A stretch of 64,000 nt of DNA from NCBI RefSeq assembly GCF_029846235.1, contig NZ_JARVWP010000020.1, forward strand, positions 62,001-126,000. The letters are read 5' to 3'. The translations under genes were made by a program, and so were the position numbers. The notes below the pieces were generated by a model that saw only the letters and a program-made list of their open reading frames with translations, was not told the DNA's origin and did not search any database. This document shows positions 34,974 to 44,255 of this stretch, in pieces. Source of the stretch: Bradyrhizobium sp. CER78. GTDB lineage: Bacteria > Pseudomonadota > Alphaproteobacteria > Rhizobiales > Xanthobacteraceae. Position 1 is the stretch's first letter. Every line of letters begins with the position of its first letter.

Positions 34974-36416
34974 ATGTCGGCCGTATCGTCATTTCGGGCA
35001 GGACAGGGCATGCACCAGATCGTTGCGACGCGCGCGGACACCTCCCGCCGCTGGTGGGTGCTGGCGATCGTCGTCGCAGCCCAGTTCATGTTCGGTGTCG
35101 ATGCCTTCATCGTCAACGTCGCGATCCCGACGATCGCCGCGGAGCTGCACGCAACGCCGGCGCAGATCGAGGCCGTGATCGCGATCTATCTGATCGCCTA
35201 CGCCACGCTGGTGGTCACCGGCGGCCGGCTCGGCGATATCCACGGCACCAGGAACGTGTTCATCGCCGGCGTCGCGAGCTTCTCGGTGACGTCGCTGTGG
35301 TGCGGCCTGGCGCAATCCGGGCCGGAGTTGATCATCGCACGGCTGGCACAAGGCGCGACGGCGGCGCTGATGGTGCCGCAGGTGCTGGCGACGCTGCATC
35401 TGTTGTTCTCCGACGCCGCGCGTGCGCGGGCGTTCGGCATCTACGGCATCGTGCTGGGGCTCGCCGGCGCGGCCGGCTTCATGCTCGGCGGCGTGCTGGT
35501 GGCGCTCGATCTCGCCGGCCTCGGCTGGCGCGCGGTGTTCTTCGTCAACGTGCCGTTCGGCGTCGTCATCATCGCAGCCGCGCTGAAGATCATGCCGACG
35601 GTGCCGCGCCGCGCCGGCACGCGGCTCGATATTCCCGGCGCGATCGTGCTGTTCGTTGGTCTATTGTGCCTGATCGGCCCGCTGCTGTTCGGACACGATC
35701 TCGGCTGGACGGCGTGGGTGTGGGTAGTGATGGCAGCCGGTGTCGCCGTGATCGCGACCTTCGTGCGGCTCGAGCGCAGCGTCGCGCGCCGCGGCGGCAT
35801 GCCGCTGATCGATCTGTCGCTGCTGTCGGATCTCGCCTTCATGCGCGGGCTGGTCGCGGTGTTTTTCTTCTTCTTCGCCAATCTGTCATTCTATCTGATC
35901 ATGACCATGTTCATGCAGAAGGGTCTGCAGATTCCGCCGTTGCAGGCCGGGCTGGTGTTCGTGCCGCTGGCGCTGACCTTCGTGATTGCCTCGCGCCACA
36001 GCGGCATGCGCGCCAGGCATCGTGGCACGTTGGTGTTGATCGAGGGCTGCGCGCTGCAGATCGTCGGTCTCGGTGTGCTGGTCGCGACCGTTCAGGCGAT
36101 CGCGGCGCCATCGGCGCTGCTGCTCGCGCTGGTGCTGATGATCTTCGGCTACGGTCAGGGCCTGGTGATGGCGCCGCTGTCGAGCGCGGTGCTGTCGAGC
36201 GTGAAGCCGGCAAGCGCCGGAGCCGGCTCCGGCATGTATGGCACCACGACGCAGATCGGCAATGCGGCCGGTGTTGCCGCGATCGGCGCGGTTTTCTTCG
36301 CCGTCGAGAGCGCGAGATCGGCACATCTGGCGTTGTTTGCGGCATGCGCATTGTTTGTGCTGTCGATCGCTATTTCAGCCGCATTTCTGTCATGGATGCG
36401 CCGCGCAACTGCATGA
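34974..36416 (+). CDS. MFS transporter, DHA2 (14-helix) type
   Basis: Major facilitator of up to 480 residues with about 14 hydrophobic helices. FMFGVDAFIVNVAIPTIAAEL fits the QacA/EmrB drug-exporter family, and GGRLGDIHGTRNVF is the loop 2-3 motif. A second ATG at 35010 is better spaced from AGGACAGGG and may be the real start. Substrates are probably drugs or aromatic compounds. No regulator lies next to it. Confidence 0.87.
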   Translation: MSAVSSFRAGQGMHQIVATRADTSRRWWVLAIVVAAQFMFGVDAFIVNVAIPTIAAELHATPAQIEAVIAIYLIAYATLVVTGGRLGDIHGTRNVFIAGVASFSVTSLWCGLAQSGPELIIARLAQGATAALMVPQVLATLHLLFSDAARARAFGIYGIVLGLAGAAGFMLGGVLVALDLAGLGWRAVFFVNVPFGVVIIAAALKIMPTVPRRAGTRLDIPGAIVLFVGLLCLIGPLLFGHDLGWTAWVWVVMAAGVAVIATFVRLERSVARRGGMPLIDLSLLSDLAFMRGLVAVFFFFFANLSFYLIMTMFMQKGLQIPPLQAGLVFVPLALTFVIASRHSGMRARHRGTLVLIEGCALQIVGLGVLVATVQAIAAPSALLLALVLMIFGYGQGLVMAPLSSAVLSSVKPASAGAGSGMYGTTTQIGNAAGVAAIGAVFFAVESARSAHLALFAACALFVLSIAISAAFLSWMRRATA

Positions 36417-36635
36417 ATCCGCAAGCGATGGCGCGTCATTTTCGAAAAGTTCATGCTCGAACAAGGTGCTAAGGCAACCATTTCGAGCATTCCGCACTTT
36501 GCCCGGTTCCGATCACGCGTTAACGCCGAATCTCACTATTCCGCGGGGAAAGACAGCACACGGGCTTTTTATTTCGCAGTGCAGCAATTATCTGATCGTG
36601 TGACACACAAGAATAAATCACCTCAGGAGTTGCTG

Positions 36636-37844
36636 TTGTCGCTGGTCAACAACATCGAATTTCTGCGTCATCTGCCCAAGATGAACGCGTTCAACGGCCT
36701 CGGTGCGCTTGCGCCGGCCGTGTCGACGCCGCTTGTCGAGACGACCGAATTCGGCGCCAATCCCGGCGCGCTGAAGATGTTCTCTTACGTGCCCGAGCAG
36801 CTGGCGCGATCGCCGGCGCTCGTCGTCGTGCTGCATGGCTGCGGCCAGACCGCAGCGTCATACGATCTCGGCGCCGGCTGGTCGACACTGGCGAAGCACT
36901 ACGGCTTCGCGCTGTTGATGCCCGAGCAGCAGTCCGCCAACAACGCCAACACCTGCTTCAACTGGTTCGATCCGGAGGACACCGCGCGCGGCCAGGGCGA
37001 AGCTGCATCGATCAGGGAGATGGTCGGTTACATCGCCGGCGCGCACAAGATCGATCCGCGCCGCATCTTTGTGACGGGTCTCTCTGCCGGCGGTGCGATG
37101 GCGACCGTCATGCTCGCGACCTATCCGGATGTGTTTGCGGCCGGCGCCATCATCGCCGGGCTGCCGTTCGGTGTCGCCGGCAATCTGCGTGAAGCGCTCG
37201 GCGCTATGATGCAGGGCAGCGCATTGTCGGCGCCGGAGCTCGGCGACCTCGTACGCAAGGCCTCGACGCACAAGGGCGACTGGCCGAGGATCTCGGTGTG
37301 GCACGGCAGCGCCGACCGCACCGTACATCCGGGCAATGCCGATGCGATCGTCCGGCAGTGGCTCGATCTCCACGGCCTGCCGCTTGCGGCGATGTCGAAA
37401 GCCGACGTCGATGGCCATCCGCGCGAGGTGTGGTGGAATGCCGACGGCGAGACGCTGGTCGAATCCTACTCGATCACCGACATGGCGCATGGCACGCCGC
37501 TCGGGCTTGCCGGCAATGACGAGCGTTACGGCGTCGAGGGCGCGTTCCTGATCGAGGCCGGAATCTCCTCGTCCTATCACATCGCGAGCTTCTTCGGCCT
37601 GACCGACAAGGTCCGGCAGCCGCAGATCGCGCCGACCGGCGTGCCGCGCGAGAACGCCGACACGATCTTGATGACGATAGCTGTGCCTGCGGACAAGCCC
37701 GAGCCTGCAACCGGTCGCAGCAGCGGCCGGCCGGGAAAGAAGCAAGCCAAGCAGCAGGGCAAGCCGCGGAGCAGCAACGGCGTCAATGTCAGCCGCGTCA
37801 TCACGCGGGCGCTGACCGCCGCGGGGCTGATGAAGCAGCCGTGA
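36636..37844 (+). CDS. PHB-depolymerase-family esterase
   Basis: Alpha/beta hydrolase of about 402 residues. The motifs are VVVLHGCGQTAASYD and RRIFVTGLSAGGAMATVM (nucleophile Ser about 150), then WHGSADRTVHPGNAD with an Asp and HGTPLGLAG with a His. No clear signal peptide is seen. The TTG at 36636 is used because AGGAG is 6 bases upstream; an ATG at 36681 is the alternative, while the open frame upstream of 36636 looks noncoding. The C-terminus is Lys/Gly-rich and may be a linker. It may act on PHB or on other esters. Confidence 0.75.
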   Translation: MSLVNNIEFLRHLPKMNAFNGLGALAPAVSTPLVETTEFGANPGALKMFSYVPEQLARSPALVVVLHGCGQTAASYDLGAGWSTLAKHYGFALLMPEQQSANNANTCFNWFDPEDTARGQGEAASIREMVGYIAGAHKIDPRRIFVTGLSAGGAMATVMLATYPDVFAAGAIIAGLPFGVAGNLREALGAMMQGSALSAPELGDLVRKASTHKGDWPRISVWHGSADRTVHPGNADAIVRQWLDLHGLPLAAMSKADVDGHPREVWWNADGETLVESYSITDMAHGTPLGLAGNDERYGVEGAFLIEAGISSSYHIASFFGLTDKVRQPQIAPTGVPRENADTILMTIAVPADKPEPATGRSSGRPGKKQAKQQGKPRSSNGVNVSRVITRALTAAGLMKQP

Positions 37845-37864
37845 GTTGATGCGCGAACGAGGCG

Positions 37865-38533
37865 CTACATCTCGCCGGTCAGGAACGGGTTCGTCATCCG
37901 CTCCTGGCCGATGCTCGATCCCGCGCCGTGGCCGCAGATGAAGCCGACATCGTCGCCGAGCGGCAGCAGCTTCTGCTTGATCGACTGGATCAGCGTCGGA
38001 TGGCTGCCGCCGGGCAGGTCGGTGCGGCCGACCGAGCCGGCGAACAAGACGTCGCCGACATGGGCGAAGCGCAGCTCCTTGTTGAAGAACACCACGCTGC
38101 CCGGTGAATGGCCGGGGCAGTGCAGGATGTCGAAGGTGAGATCGCCGATCGAAACCTGATCGCCTTCGTCGAGCCAGCGGTCCGGGCCGAAATTGCGCAC
38201 CCCGGTCATGCCGAAGCGCTCGCCGCTCGAGACGACGTTGTCGAGCAGATACTTGTCGGCGATATGCGGGCCCTCGATTTTGACCTGCAGCGCGTCGCGC
38301 AGTTCGGCGGCGCCGCCGACATGGTCGATATGACCGTGGGTCAGCCAGATCTTCTCGACCGTCACGCCGGTCTGCTTGATCGCGGCCTGGATCTTCGCCA
38401 CGTCGCCGCCGGGGTCGATCACCACGGCTTTCTTGGTGGGCTCGTGCCAGATGATGGTGCAGTTCTGTTCGAACAGCGTCACCGGCACGATGATCGCGCC
38501 GGCCTTCGGTTTGGTGTCGGTTGTCTCGTTCAT
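37865..38533 (-). CDS. MBL-fold hydrolase (glyoxalase II-like)
   Basis: Metallo-beta-lactamase-fold hydrolase of 222 residues. The metal-binding THGHIDH is at 65-71, and CPGHSPGSV and HVGDVLFAGSVGRTD supply further ligands (His, Asp), in the YcbL/GloB2 type. It may hydrolyse S-lactoylglutathione or other thioesters. It is convergent with the PHB-family gene; stops are 21 bases apart. Confidence 0.88.
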   Translation of the reverse strand: MNETTDTKPKAGAIIVPVTLFEQNCTIIWHEPTKKAVVIDPGGDVAKIQAAIKQTGVTVEKIWLTHGHIDHVGGAAELRDALQVKIEGPHIADKYLLDNVVSSGERFGMTGVRNFGPDRWLDEGDQVSIGDLTFDILHCPGHSPGSVVFFNKELRFAHVGDVLFAGSVGRTDLPGGSHPTLIQSIKQKLLPLGDDVGFICGHGAGSSIGQERMTNPFLTGEM

Positions 38534-38708
38534 GGGGGCACCATAGGCTACCGGGCAATGCCGTCAACACGCACGGGAAATGCGCCTGCCCCGGCGTGTG
38601 ATCCCAAAACGGACCGTGATAAGGTCACCTGCAGCACAACAGGTTCGTGAGCCGACTGGTAGGCGGTTGCTCTCGATTACGCGTCAAGTCCTCGCAGTCC
38701 GGAACTTC

Positions 38709-39521
38709 ATGACCCAGGCTCCCAATTCACCGCTCGGCGGACCCCGGACCACCGCCCGCGCCTTCTTCGTCGCGGACCGCATCAACACGTCCGGCCTCGA
38801 GCGCGGCGACGTGCTGGCCACCACACCGCTGGCGTTTCGCGTCAATGACAATGGTGTGGCGATCCTGTTCCGCTACGGCGTCGTCGTCCTGATCGGACTC
38901 AATGCGCTGGAGGAGGATGAATTCCTGCGCAGCCTGCAGTCGCGCATGACTGGTTTGTTCTCCCGACGAGAAGAGGAGATCGCGATCATCGAGCTCGCCG
39001 CGGAGAGGGAAGACCAGATTCCGCCCGGCGGTCCGATCTATCTGCAGAGCCTGTCGCCGGAACGGCTGATCCTGGTCGGCGAAGCGCTGGCGAAAAGCGT
39101 GGTGCTGGCGCGGCATGAGCGCGAGGTTCGGGCGGTGTTCGACACCACCGAGCCGCTTGCTCGCGAACTCGCCAAGGGCGGCCGGGTCAATGGCGGCCGC
39201 GTTGCGATCCTCAAGCACATCGGCAACGCGCTGTTGGTGCGGCATCGCGTGGCCGGACCGGTCGAGGTGTCGGAGAAGCCCGACATTCTCTGGGACAAGC
39301 CGCAGCTCGAGCGGCTCTATGCCCGGCTCGAGGACGAGTACGAATTGAAGGAGCGCGCGGAATCGCTGAACCGCAAGCTCGCGGTCGTCGCCGAGACGTC
39401 GCAGGTGCTGACCGATATCATCGACACCAGCCGCTCGCTGCGGCTCGAGCTGATCATCGTCTTCCTGATCCTCTTCGAGGTGCTGATCACCATCTATCAG
39501 CTGGCGACGGTCCGCCACTGA
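38709..39521 (+). CDS. RMD1/DUF155 family membrane protein
   Basis: Protein of 270 residues matching the RMD1/RMND1 (DUF155) family: FFVADRINTSGLE near the start, GVAILFRYGVVVLIGL, RAVFDTTEPLARELA, and a C-terminal coiled coil followed by one hydrophobic helix (LELIIVFLILFEVLITIYQLA). The role in bacteria is not known. The ATG at 38709 was chosen as the start of homology. It precedes the glucosidase gene by 94 bases. Confidence 0.8.
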   Translation: MTQAPNSPLGGPRTTARAFFVADRINTSGLERGDVLATTPLAFRVNDNGVAILFRYGVVVLIGLNALEEDEFLRSLQSRMTGLFSRREEEIAIIELAAEREDQIPPGGPIYLQSLSPERLILVGEALAKSVVLARHEREVRAVFDTTEPLARELAKGGRVNGGRVAILKHIGNALLVRHRVAGPVEVSEKPDILWDKPQLERLYARLEDEYELKERAESLNRKLAVVAETSQVLTDIIDTSRSLRLELIIVFLILFEVLITIYQLATVRH

Positions 39522-39615
39522 CGCGCTGCAGCGCCATTTTTCTGTCCCGAATTGTGCGTCATCCCTGAACTCGGTCAACCCCGGGGACACGGGGCGACGA
39601 GCGAGGGGGAATGGG

Positions 39616-41229
39616 ATGGATCAGGACGAGCGGGACTGGTGGCGGCGCGGCATCTTCTATCAGGTCTATCCGCGCTCGTTTCAGGATAGCGACGGCGATG
39701 GCGTCGGTGATCTCAGGGGGATCATCGCGCGGCTGCCTTATTTGACGCGGCTTGGCGTCGACGCGGTCTGGCTGTCGCCGATCTTCACCTCGCCGATGGC
39801 CGATTTCGGTTACGACATCTCCGACTACACCGGCATCGACCCGCTGTTCGGGACGATGGAGGATTTCGACGCGCTGGTCGCGGCCGCGCACGATTCCGGC
39901 CTCAAGCTGATCCTCGATCTGGTGCCGAACCATACCTCCGACCAGCACCCCTGGTTCATTGAGGCGAAGAGCTCGCGCGATAATCCGAAGCGCGACTGGT
40001 ACATTTGGCGTGATCCGGCGCCGGATGGCGGTCCGCCCAACAACTGGCTGTCGGAATTCGGCGGCAGCGCCTGGGCCTATGACGAAGCTTCCGGCCAGTA
40101 CTATTATCACGCCTTCCTTGCGCAGCAGCCCGATCTGAACTGGCGCAATCGCGAGGTCAGGGACGCGATCTATGAGGTGATGCGCGTCTGGCTGCGCAAG
40201 GGCGTCGACGGCTTCCGTGTCGACGTGATCTGGCACCTGATCAAGGACGCCGAATTCCGCGACAATCCGCCGAACCCGCATTACCGCGAGGGCCGGCCGC
40301 CGCACGAGAAGGTGCTGACGCAATATTCGACCGACCAGCTCGAAGTCCATGCTGTCATCACCGAGATGCGCCGCGTCACCGAGGAATTCGACAGCCGCGT
40401 GCTGATTGGCGAGATCTATCTGCCGCTGCACCGGCTGGTGGCCTATTACGGCAACGATCTGCGCGGCGCGCAGATGCCGTTCAATTTCGCGCTGCTATCG
40501 ACCTTGTGGAGCGCGCGCTCGGTCGAGCAGATCATCGCCGATTACGAAAAGGCGTTACCGCCTGGGGCATGGCCGAACTGGGTGCTCGGCAATCACGACC
40601 GGCCACGGGTGGCGAGCCGGGTGGGGCCGGCGCAGGCGCCGGTAGCAGCCATGCTGCTGCTGACGCTGCGCGGCACGCCGACGCTCTATTACGGCGACGA
40701 GATCGGCATGCACCAGGTTGCGATTGCGCCCGACCAGGTGCGCGATCCCTTCGAGAAGAACGTGCCCGGTATCGGCGTCGGTCGCGACGGCTGTCGCACG
40801 CCGATGCAATGGAGCGCCGAGCCTCACGCCGGCTTTTCGACCGCCACGCCATGGCTGCCGCTCGCGCCGGATTTTGCACGCGATAATGTCGCAAGCCTGG
40901 AGGCGGAGCGGACCTCGATCCTCAACCTTTACAAGGCGCTGATCGCGCTGCGGCGGAAGCTGCCGCAGCTCGTCCGTGGCAGCTATGAGCCTGTGGCGGC
41001 GCATGGCGATGTGCTGCTGTTCCGTCGACGCGCCGCCGAGGGCGTCGCCGTGATCGCGCTGAATTTCGGTGCAGCTCCGGCCTCGGTCTCCTCCAGCGCG
41101 ATCGGCTTCAGCAATGAGGTTTTGCTGTCGACCTTGATGGACCGCCAGGGCGAGAAGATCGAAGGCGTCCTCGACCTGCGCGCCAATGAAGGCGTGATCC
41201 TGGGGCCGCCGATGGAAGTGAACGAGTGA
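39616..41229 (+). CDS. GH13 alpha-glucosidase
   Basis: Alpha-amylase-family enzyme of 537 residues. The GH13 residues are visible: DLVPNHTSDQHPWF, nucleophile Asp203 (GFRVDVIW), acid/base Glu266 (IGEIYLP) and Asp328 (VLGNHDRPR). A C-terminal beta domain follows. It probably hydrolyses small alpha-1,4 or alpha-1,6 glucosides in the cytoplasm, as no signal peptide is seen. AGGGGGA lies before the ATG. Confidence 0.9.
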   Translation: MDQDERDWWRRGIFYQVYPRSFQDSDGDGVGDLRGIIARLPYLTRLGVDAVWLSPIFTSPMADFGYDISDYTGIDPLFGTMEDFDALVAAAHDSGLKLILDLVPNHTSDQHPWFIEAKSSRDNPKRDWYIWRDPAPDGGPPNNWLSEFGGSAWAYDEASGQYYYHAFLAQQPDLNWRNREVRDAIYEVMRVWLRKGVDGFRVDVIWHLIKDAEFRDNPPNPHYREGRPPHEKVLTQYSTDQLEVHAVITEMRRVTEEFDSRVLIGEIYLPLHRLVAYYGNDLRGAQMPFNFALLSTLWSARSVEQIIADYEKALPPGAWPNWVLGNHDRPRVASRVGPAQAPVAAMLLLTLRGTPTLYYGDEIGMHQVAIAPDQVRDPFEKNVPGIGVGRDGCRTPMQWSAEPHAGFSTATPWLPLAPDFARDNVASLEAERTSILNLYKALIALRRKLPQLVRGSYEPVAAHGDVLLFRRRAAEGVAVIALNFGAAPASVSSSAIGFSNEVLLSTLMDRQGEKIEGVLDLRANEGVILGPPMEVNE

Positions 41230-41248
41230 GGTGAGCACATCGCCCGGG

Positions 41249-41426
41249 CTCCCTCTCCCGCTTGCGGGGGAGGGTGGGGTGGGGGTGTCTCCACGACGGG
41301 GATACTGAAGGTTGGTCGCGAACACTCTGCTTGGCTTTCCAAGCACGAAGGAATCCTCCGACAATGCCCGATCCCATTGCGGCCTGGGCCCCCGCCCTGA
41401 CCCTCCCCCGCAGGCGGGGGAGGGGA
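41249..41426. repeat. Intergenic repeat with CTCCC...GGGGAGGG ends
   Basis: Begins with CTCCCTCTCCCGCTTGCGGG and ends with CCCTCCCCCGCAGGCGGGG, in inverted sense. The same family is at 20302-20448. It fills most of the gap between the convergent glucosidase and VWA genes. Confidence 0.65.
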
Positions 41427-41449
41427 TGGAGAAAGCGTGCCAACAGTCC

Positions 41450-42568
41450 CTACCGCTTGATCTGCGCCTTCAACGTATCCTCGACCACGCGGTCGAACGA
41501 CGATGCCTTCGGTGCGCTCTTGCGGTGCTCGGCGACGTATTTGTCGCGCTTGGCGACCAGCGCGGCGAGCTTCTCGTTCAACGCCTTGCGCTGGCTGATC
41601 TGCTTGTCGATCTCGGCGCTGCGTGCCTCCGGCTTCATGGCGCGGAGGTTGTCGGGTAGGTCCTCCTCCTTGACCTTGGCGATCTCGTTGCGGCCGGCTG
41701 CGACGTCGGCGACCAAGTCGCCATCGCCGGTCACTGCCTCCGACGTCACCTTGGCGCGCTTGTTGATGAAGCTCGCCATCTCCGAGGCGCGCGCTGGCGA
41801 AGCCGCGGCCACGCTCGCCAGCTGCTGGGTCTTGGACTCCGTGCGCTTCTGCAGTGCGCGCGGCCCGTAGGGGATCACGGTGCCGTTGATCTCGCGCTGC
41901 AGGATGATGATGTCCTCGTCGAACGGCGTCTCGATGGTGACGATCTGGCCGCCATCCTGCGGGATCGGGATGAATTCGCCATTGCCGTTCTGCGCGATCT
42001 CACGCCACACCCGCTCGGTATCCTCTGCGTTGCCGGCGAGCACGGCATTGACGATGATGTCCTTCTGCTTGGCGACGGCAAGCGTCACCGGATATTTGGT
42101 GTCCTGTGCATAGTCCATGTGAGGCGGGGCGTCGCCGACCAGGAACACGATGCGCGTGCCGTCGTGGCCCTTCGTCCACTGCATCTTGTTGACGGCGACG
42201 TCGAGCGCCTCGTTGACGCTCTCCGGCCAGTCGCCGCCGCCGCGCGCCTTCAATTCCAGCAGATTGGCATAGAGGTCCTGAATGTCGCGGGTCAGCTCGA
42301 CCTTCCTGGTGACATACTCATCGCCGATGTCGCGATAGGCGATCAGGCCCATCCTGATGTCGGCGTCGGGATTGGAATCGACGATTGCGGTCGCGATCGA
42401 CCAGATCTTGCGTTTGGCGCCCTCGATCAATCCGCCCATCGAACCTGTGGTGTCGAGCACGAAGGCGACCTCGACCACGGGCTTGGCGATGGCGGAGGAC
42501 AGTCCGGCTGTTAGCGGCAGGGTTGCGAGAGCGAAGACGAACGAGCGAAGTGTGATGCGTGACCGCAT
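41450..42568 (-). CDS. Exported VWA-domain protein
   Basis: Protein of 372 residues. A signal peptide (LRSFVFALATLPLTAGLSSA) is followed by a von Willebrand factor A domain with the metal-binding DTTGSMGG (Asp39, Thr41, Ser43). A helical, charged C-terminal half follows. The ATG at 42568 has AGGAGAG upstream; the longer open frame is unlikely. It probably binds a protein partner in the periplasm. The gene has no clear operon partner. Confidence 0.82.
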   Translation of the reverse strand: MRSRITLRSFVFALATLPLTAGLSSAIAKPVVEVAFVLDTTGSMGGLIEGAKRKIWSIATAIVDSNPDADIRMGLIAYRDIGDEYVTRKVELTRDIQDLYANLLELKARGGGDWPESVNEALDVAVNKMQWTKGHDGTRIVFLVGDAPPHMDYAQDTKYPVTLAVAKQKDIIVNAVLAGNAEDTERVWREIAQNGNGEFIPIPQDGGQIVTIETPFDEDIIILQREINGTVIPYGPRALQKRTESKTQQLASVAAASPARASEMASFINKRAKVTSEAVTGDGDLVADVAAGRNEIAKVKEEDLPDNLRAMKPEARSAEIDKQISQRKALNEKLAALVAKRDKYVAEHRKSAPKASSFDRVVEDTLKAQIKR

Positions 42569-42703
42569 GGGTCTCTCCTGCAGTGGTTTCGTCCCTCGGA
42601 ACCCAGGTTCCATCGGCTTCGCGGTGGCTTGAGGCCGGAATCAAGGCGCCTTCCTCGCGAATTTGCGGCCGATTCCGGCGCTGCCGCAGGGCTCTATTCC
42701 TGC

Positions 42704-42752
42704 GAGCATGATCTTGACGGAAAACCGGATTCCACTTTTCCGGATCATGCTC
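42704..42752. repeat. GAGCATGATC-family palindrome
   Basis: Starts GAGCATGATCTTGACGG and ends GGATCATGCTC, with an inner GGAAAACCGG/CTTTTCCGG. It lies between the VWA gene and mmcB. The family also occurs at 19042 and 56080. Confidence 0.7.
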
Positions 42753-42776
42753 GATGGAATCGGCTAATCTCCTTGG

Positions 42777-43262
42777 ATGGAGTTACCCGCCCGCCAGATC
42801 GCGCTTGTGCCTGCGCCCGACCGACGCCAGTCGGAGACGGCGCTTGCGATCGCGCGCGGCACCGCGAGGCTCCTGCGATCGCTCGGATTTTCCTGCATCA
42901 GCGAGTTGCCGCTGCCGTCCGGCCGCAGGGCCGATCTGGTCGCGCTGAACGAGCGCGGCGAGATCTGGATCGTCGAGATCAAGTCGTCGCTCGAGGATCT
43001 GCGCGCCGATCAGAAATGGCAGGACTACCGGATGCATTGCGACCGGCTGTTCTTCGCCTTCACGCAGGACCTGCCGTGCGAGGTCTTCCCGGTCGATACC
43101 GGCCTGATCATCGCCGACGCCTACGGCGCGCATCTGCACTGCGAGGCACCGGAGCATCGCCTGCCGGCGGCGACGCGAAAGTCGATGACGGTGCGCTTTG
43201 CGATGGCCGCAGCGCAGCGGATCAACCGCCTGGTCGATCCGCAGGGGCATTCAGAGTTCTAG
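42777..43262 (+). CDS. mmcB: MmcB-family DNA repair nuclease-like protein
   Basis: Protein of 161 residues that fits the MmcB family, an alphaproteobacterial PD-(D/E)XK-like group linked to DNA damage repair. RADLVALNERGEIWIVEIKSS shows the nuclease core with Asp53, Glu67 and Lys69. In Caulobacter the gene responds to LexA, but no clear SOS box was noticed here. It is flanked by intergenic repeats on both sides. Confidence 0.8.
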   Translation: MELPARQIALVPAPDRRQSETALAIARGTARLLRSLGFSCISELPLPSGRRADLVALNERGEIWIVEIKSSLEDLRADQKWQDYRMHCDRLFFAFTQDLPCEVFPVDTGLIIADAYGAHLHCEAPEHRLPAATRKSMTVRFAMAAAQRINRLVDPQGHSEF

Positions 43263-43281
43263 CGATCAGCGCAATCTATGT

Positions 43282-43385
43282 CCGTCATCCTGAGGAGCGC
43301 ATAGCGCGTATCGAAGGATGCACGGCCACCAGCCGGGCCGTCGACCCTTCGAGACGGCCGCTTCGCGGCCTCCTCAGGGTGACGG
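43282..43385. repeat. CCGTCATCCTGAGGAG repeat, copy 1
   Basis: Inverted ends: starts CCGTCATCCTGAGGAGCGC, ends GGCCTCCTCAGGGTGACGG. The same family is at 52851-52952, 54606-54707 and 62273-62410. Confidence 0.75.
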
Positions 43386-43414
43386 AGATAGAGCTGTACG
43401 AGGAGTAGAGCTCG

Positions 43415-43501
43415 GTAGCCCGGATGAAGCGCAGCGCAATCCGGGTAATCCCATCCGCGGATGATGCGTCCTGGATTTCACTTCGCTCCATCCGGGCTAC
43501 G
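43415..43501. repeat. GTAGCCCGGATG palindromic repeat
   Basis: Starts GTAGCCCGGATGAAGCGCAG and ends GCTCCATCCGGGCTACG, with inverted ends. Only one copy is seen in this window. With the previous repeat it fills the 303-base gap between mmcB and regR, in which no gene is supported. Confidence 0.65.
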
Positions 43502-43565
43502 CGTGCTTCGAAAAGCAAATGGCCGAGACGAGCTCGGCCATCGCGAAAACAGATGAAGCGATCGC

Positions 43566-44120
43566 TTACCTCGGTGCGCGCTTGGCGAGGATGCGCTGCA
43601 GGGTGCGGCGGTGCATGTTGAGGCGGCGCGCGGTCTCCGAGACGTTGCGGTTGCACATCTCGTAGATGCGCTGGATGTGCTCCCAGCGCACGCGGTCGGC
43701 CGACATCGGATTGGCCGGCAGCTCGGACTTCTCGGTGCCGGTCGCCAGCAGCGCGGCGACAACGTCATCGGCATCGGCGGGCTTCGACAGATAGTCGACG
43801 GCGCCCATCTTCACCGCGGTGACGGCAGTTGCGATGTTGCCGTAGCCGGTGAGCACGATCGCGCGCGCCTCGGGACGCTTGCGCTTCAACGCCGAGACGA
43901 CGTCGAGGCCGTTGCCGTCGCCGAGTCGAAGGTCGACGACCGCGAAAGCGGGCGCGGCGCGGCCGATCTCGGCGAGACCATCAGACACCGTGTCGCATGA
44001 CTTCACTGCAAACCCGCGCGTCTCCATCGCGCGCGACAGGCGTTCCAGGAACGGCTTGTCGTCCTCGACAATGAGGAGCGAGCGGTCGGCATGGTCATTC
44101 AGTTCAGTGATGGCGTTCAC
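43566..44120 (-). CDS. regR: RegR/ActR/PrrA-type response regulator
   Basis: Response regulator of 184 residues of the RegA/PrrA/ActR family, a global redox regulator. The receiver has DLRLGDGNGL with the phospho-acceptor Asp near 63 and LSKPAD. The short C-terminal helix-turn-helix is IYEMCNRNVSETARRLNMHRRTLQRIL, the Fis-like type of this family. It seems to start at GTG. It follows regS on the same strand after 135 bases. In Bradyrhizobium the family controls nitrogen fixation and other oxygen-dependent genes. Confidence 0.9.
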   Translation of the reverse strand: MNAITELNDHADRSLLIVEDDKPFLERLSRAMETRGFAVKSCDTVSDGLAEIGRAAPAFAVVDLRLGDGNGLDVVSALKRKRPEARAIVLTGYGNIATAVTAVKMGAVDYLSKPADADDVVAALLATGTEKSELPANPMSADRVRWEHIQRIYEMCNRNVSETARRLNMHRRTLQRILAKRAPR

Positions 44121-44255
44121 GATCCATTTTTCCCTGTGGCAGACCTCTAATATATGGGGTCCTACTGCGGCGCTGCCAAGGCAGCCGAAAGTCGCGTGCC
44201 ATCCTGGAAACAGGGCTGCATCCGTAATGCCAGGACTTGCGATTAAGAACCGTTC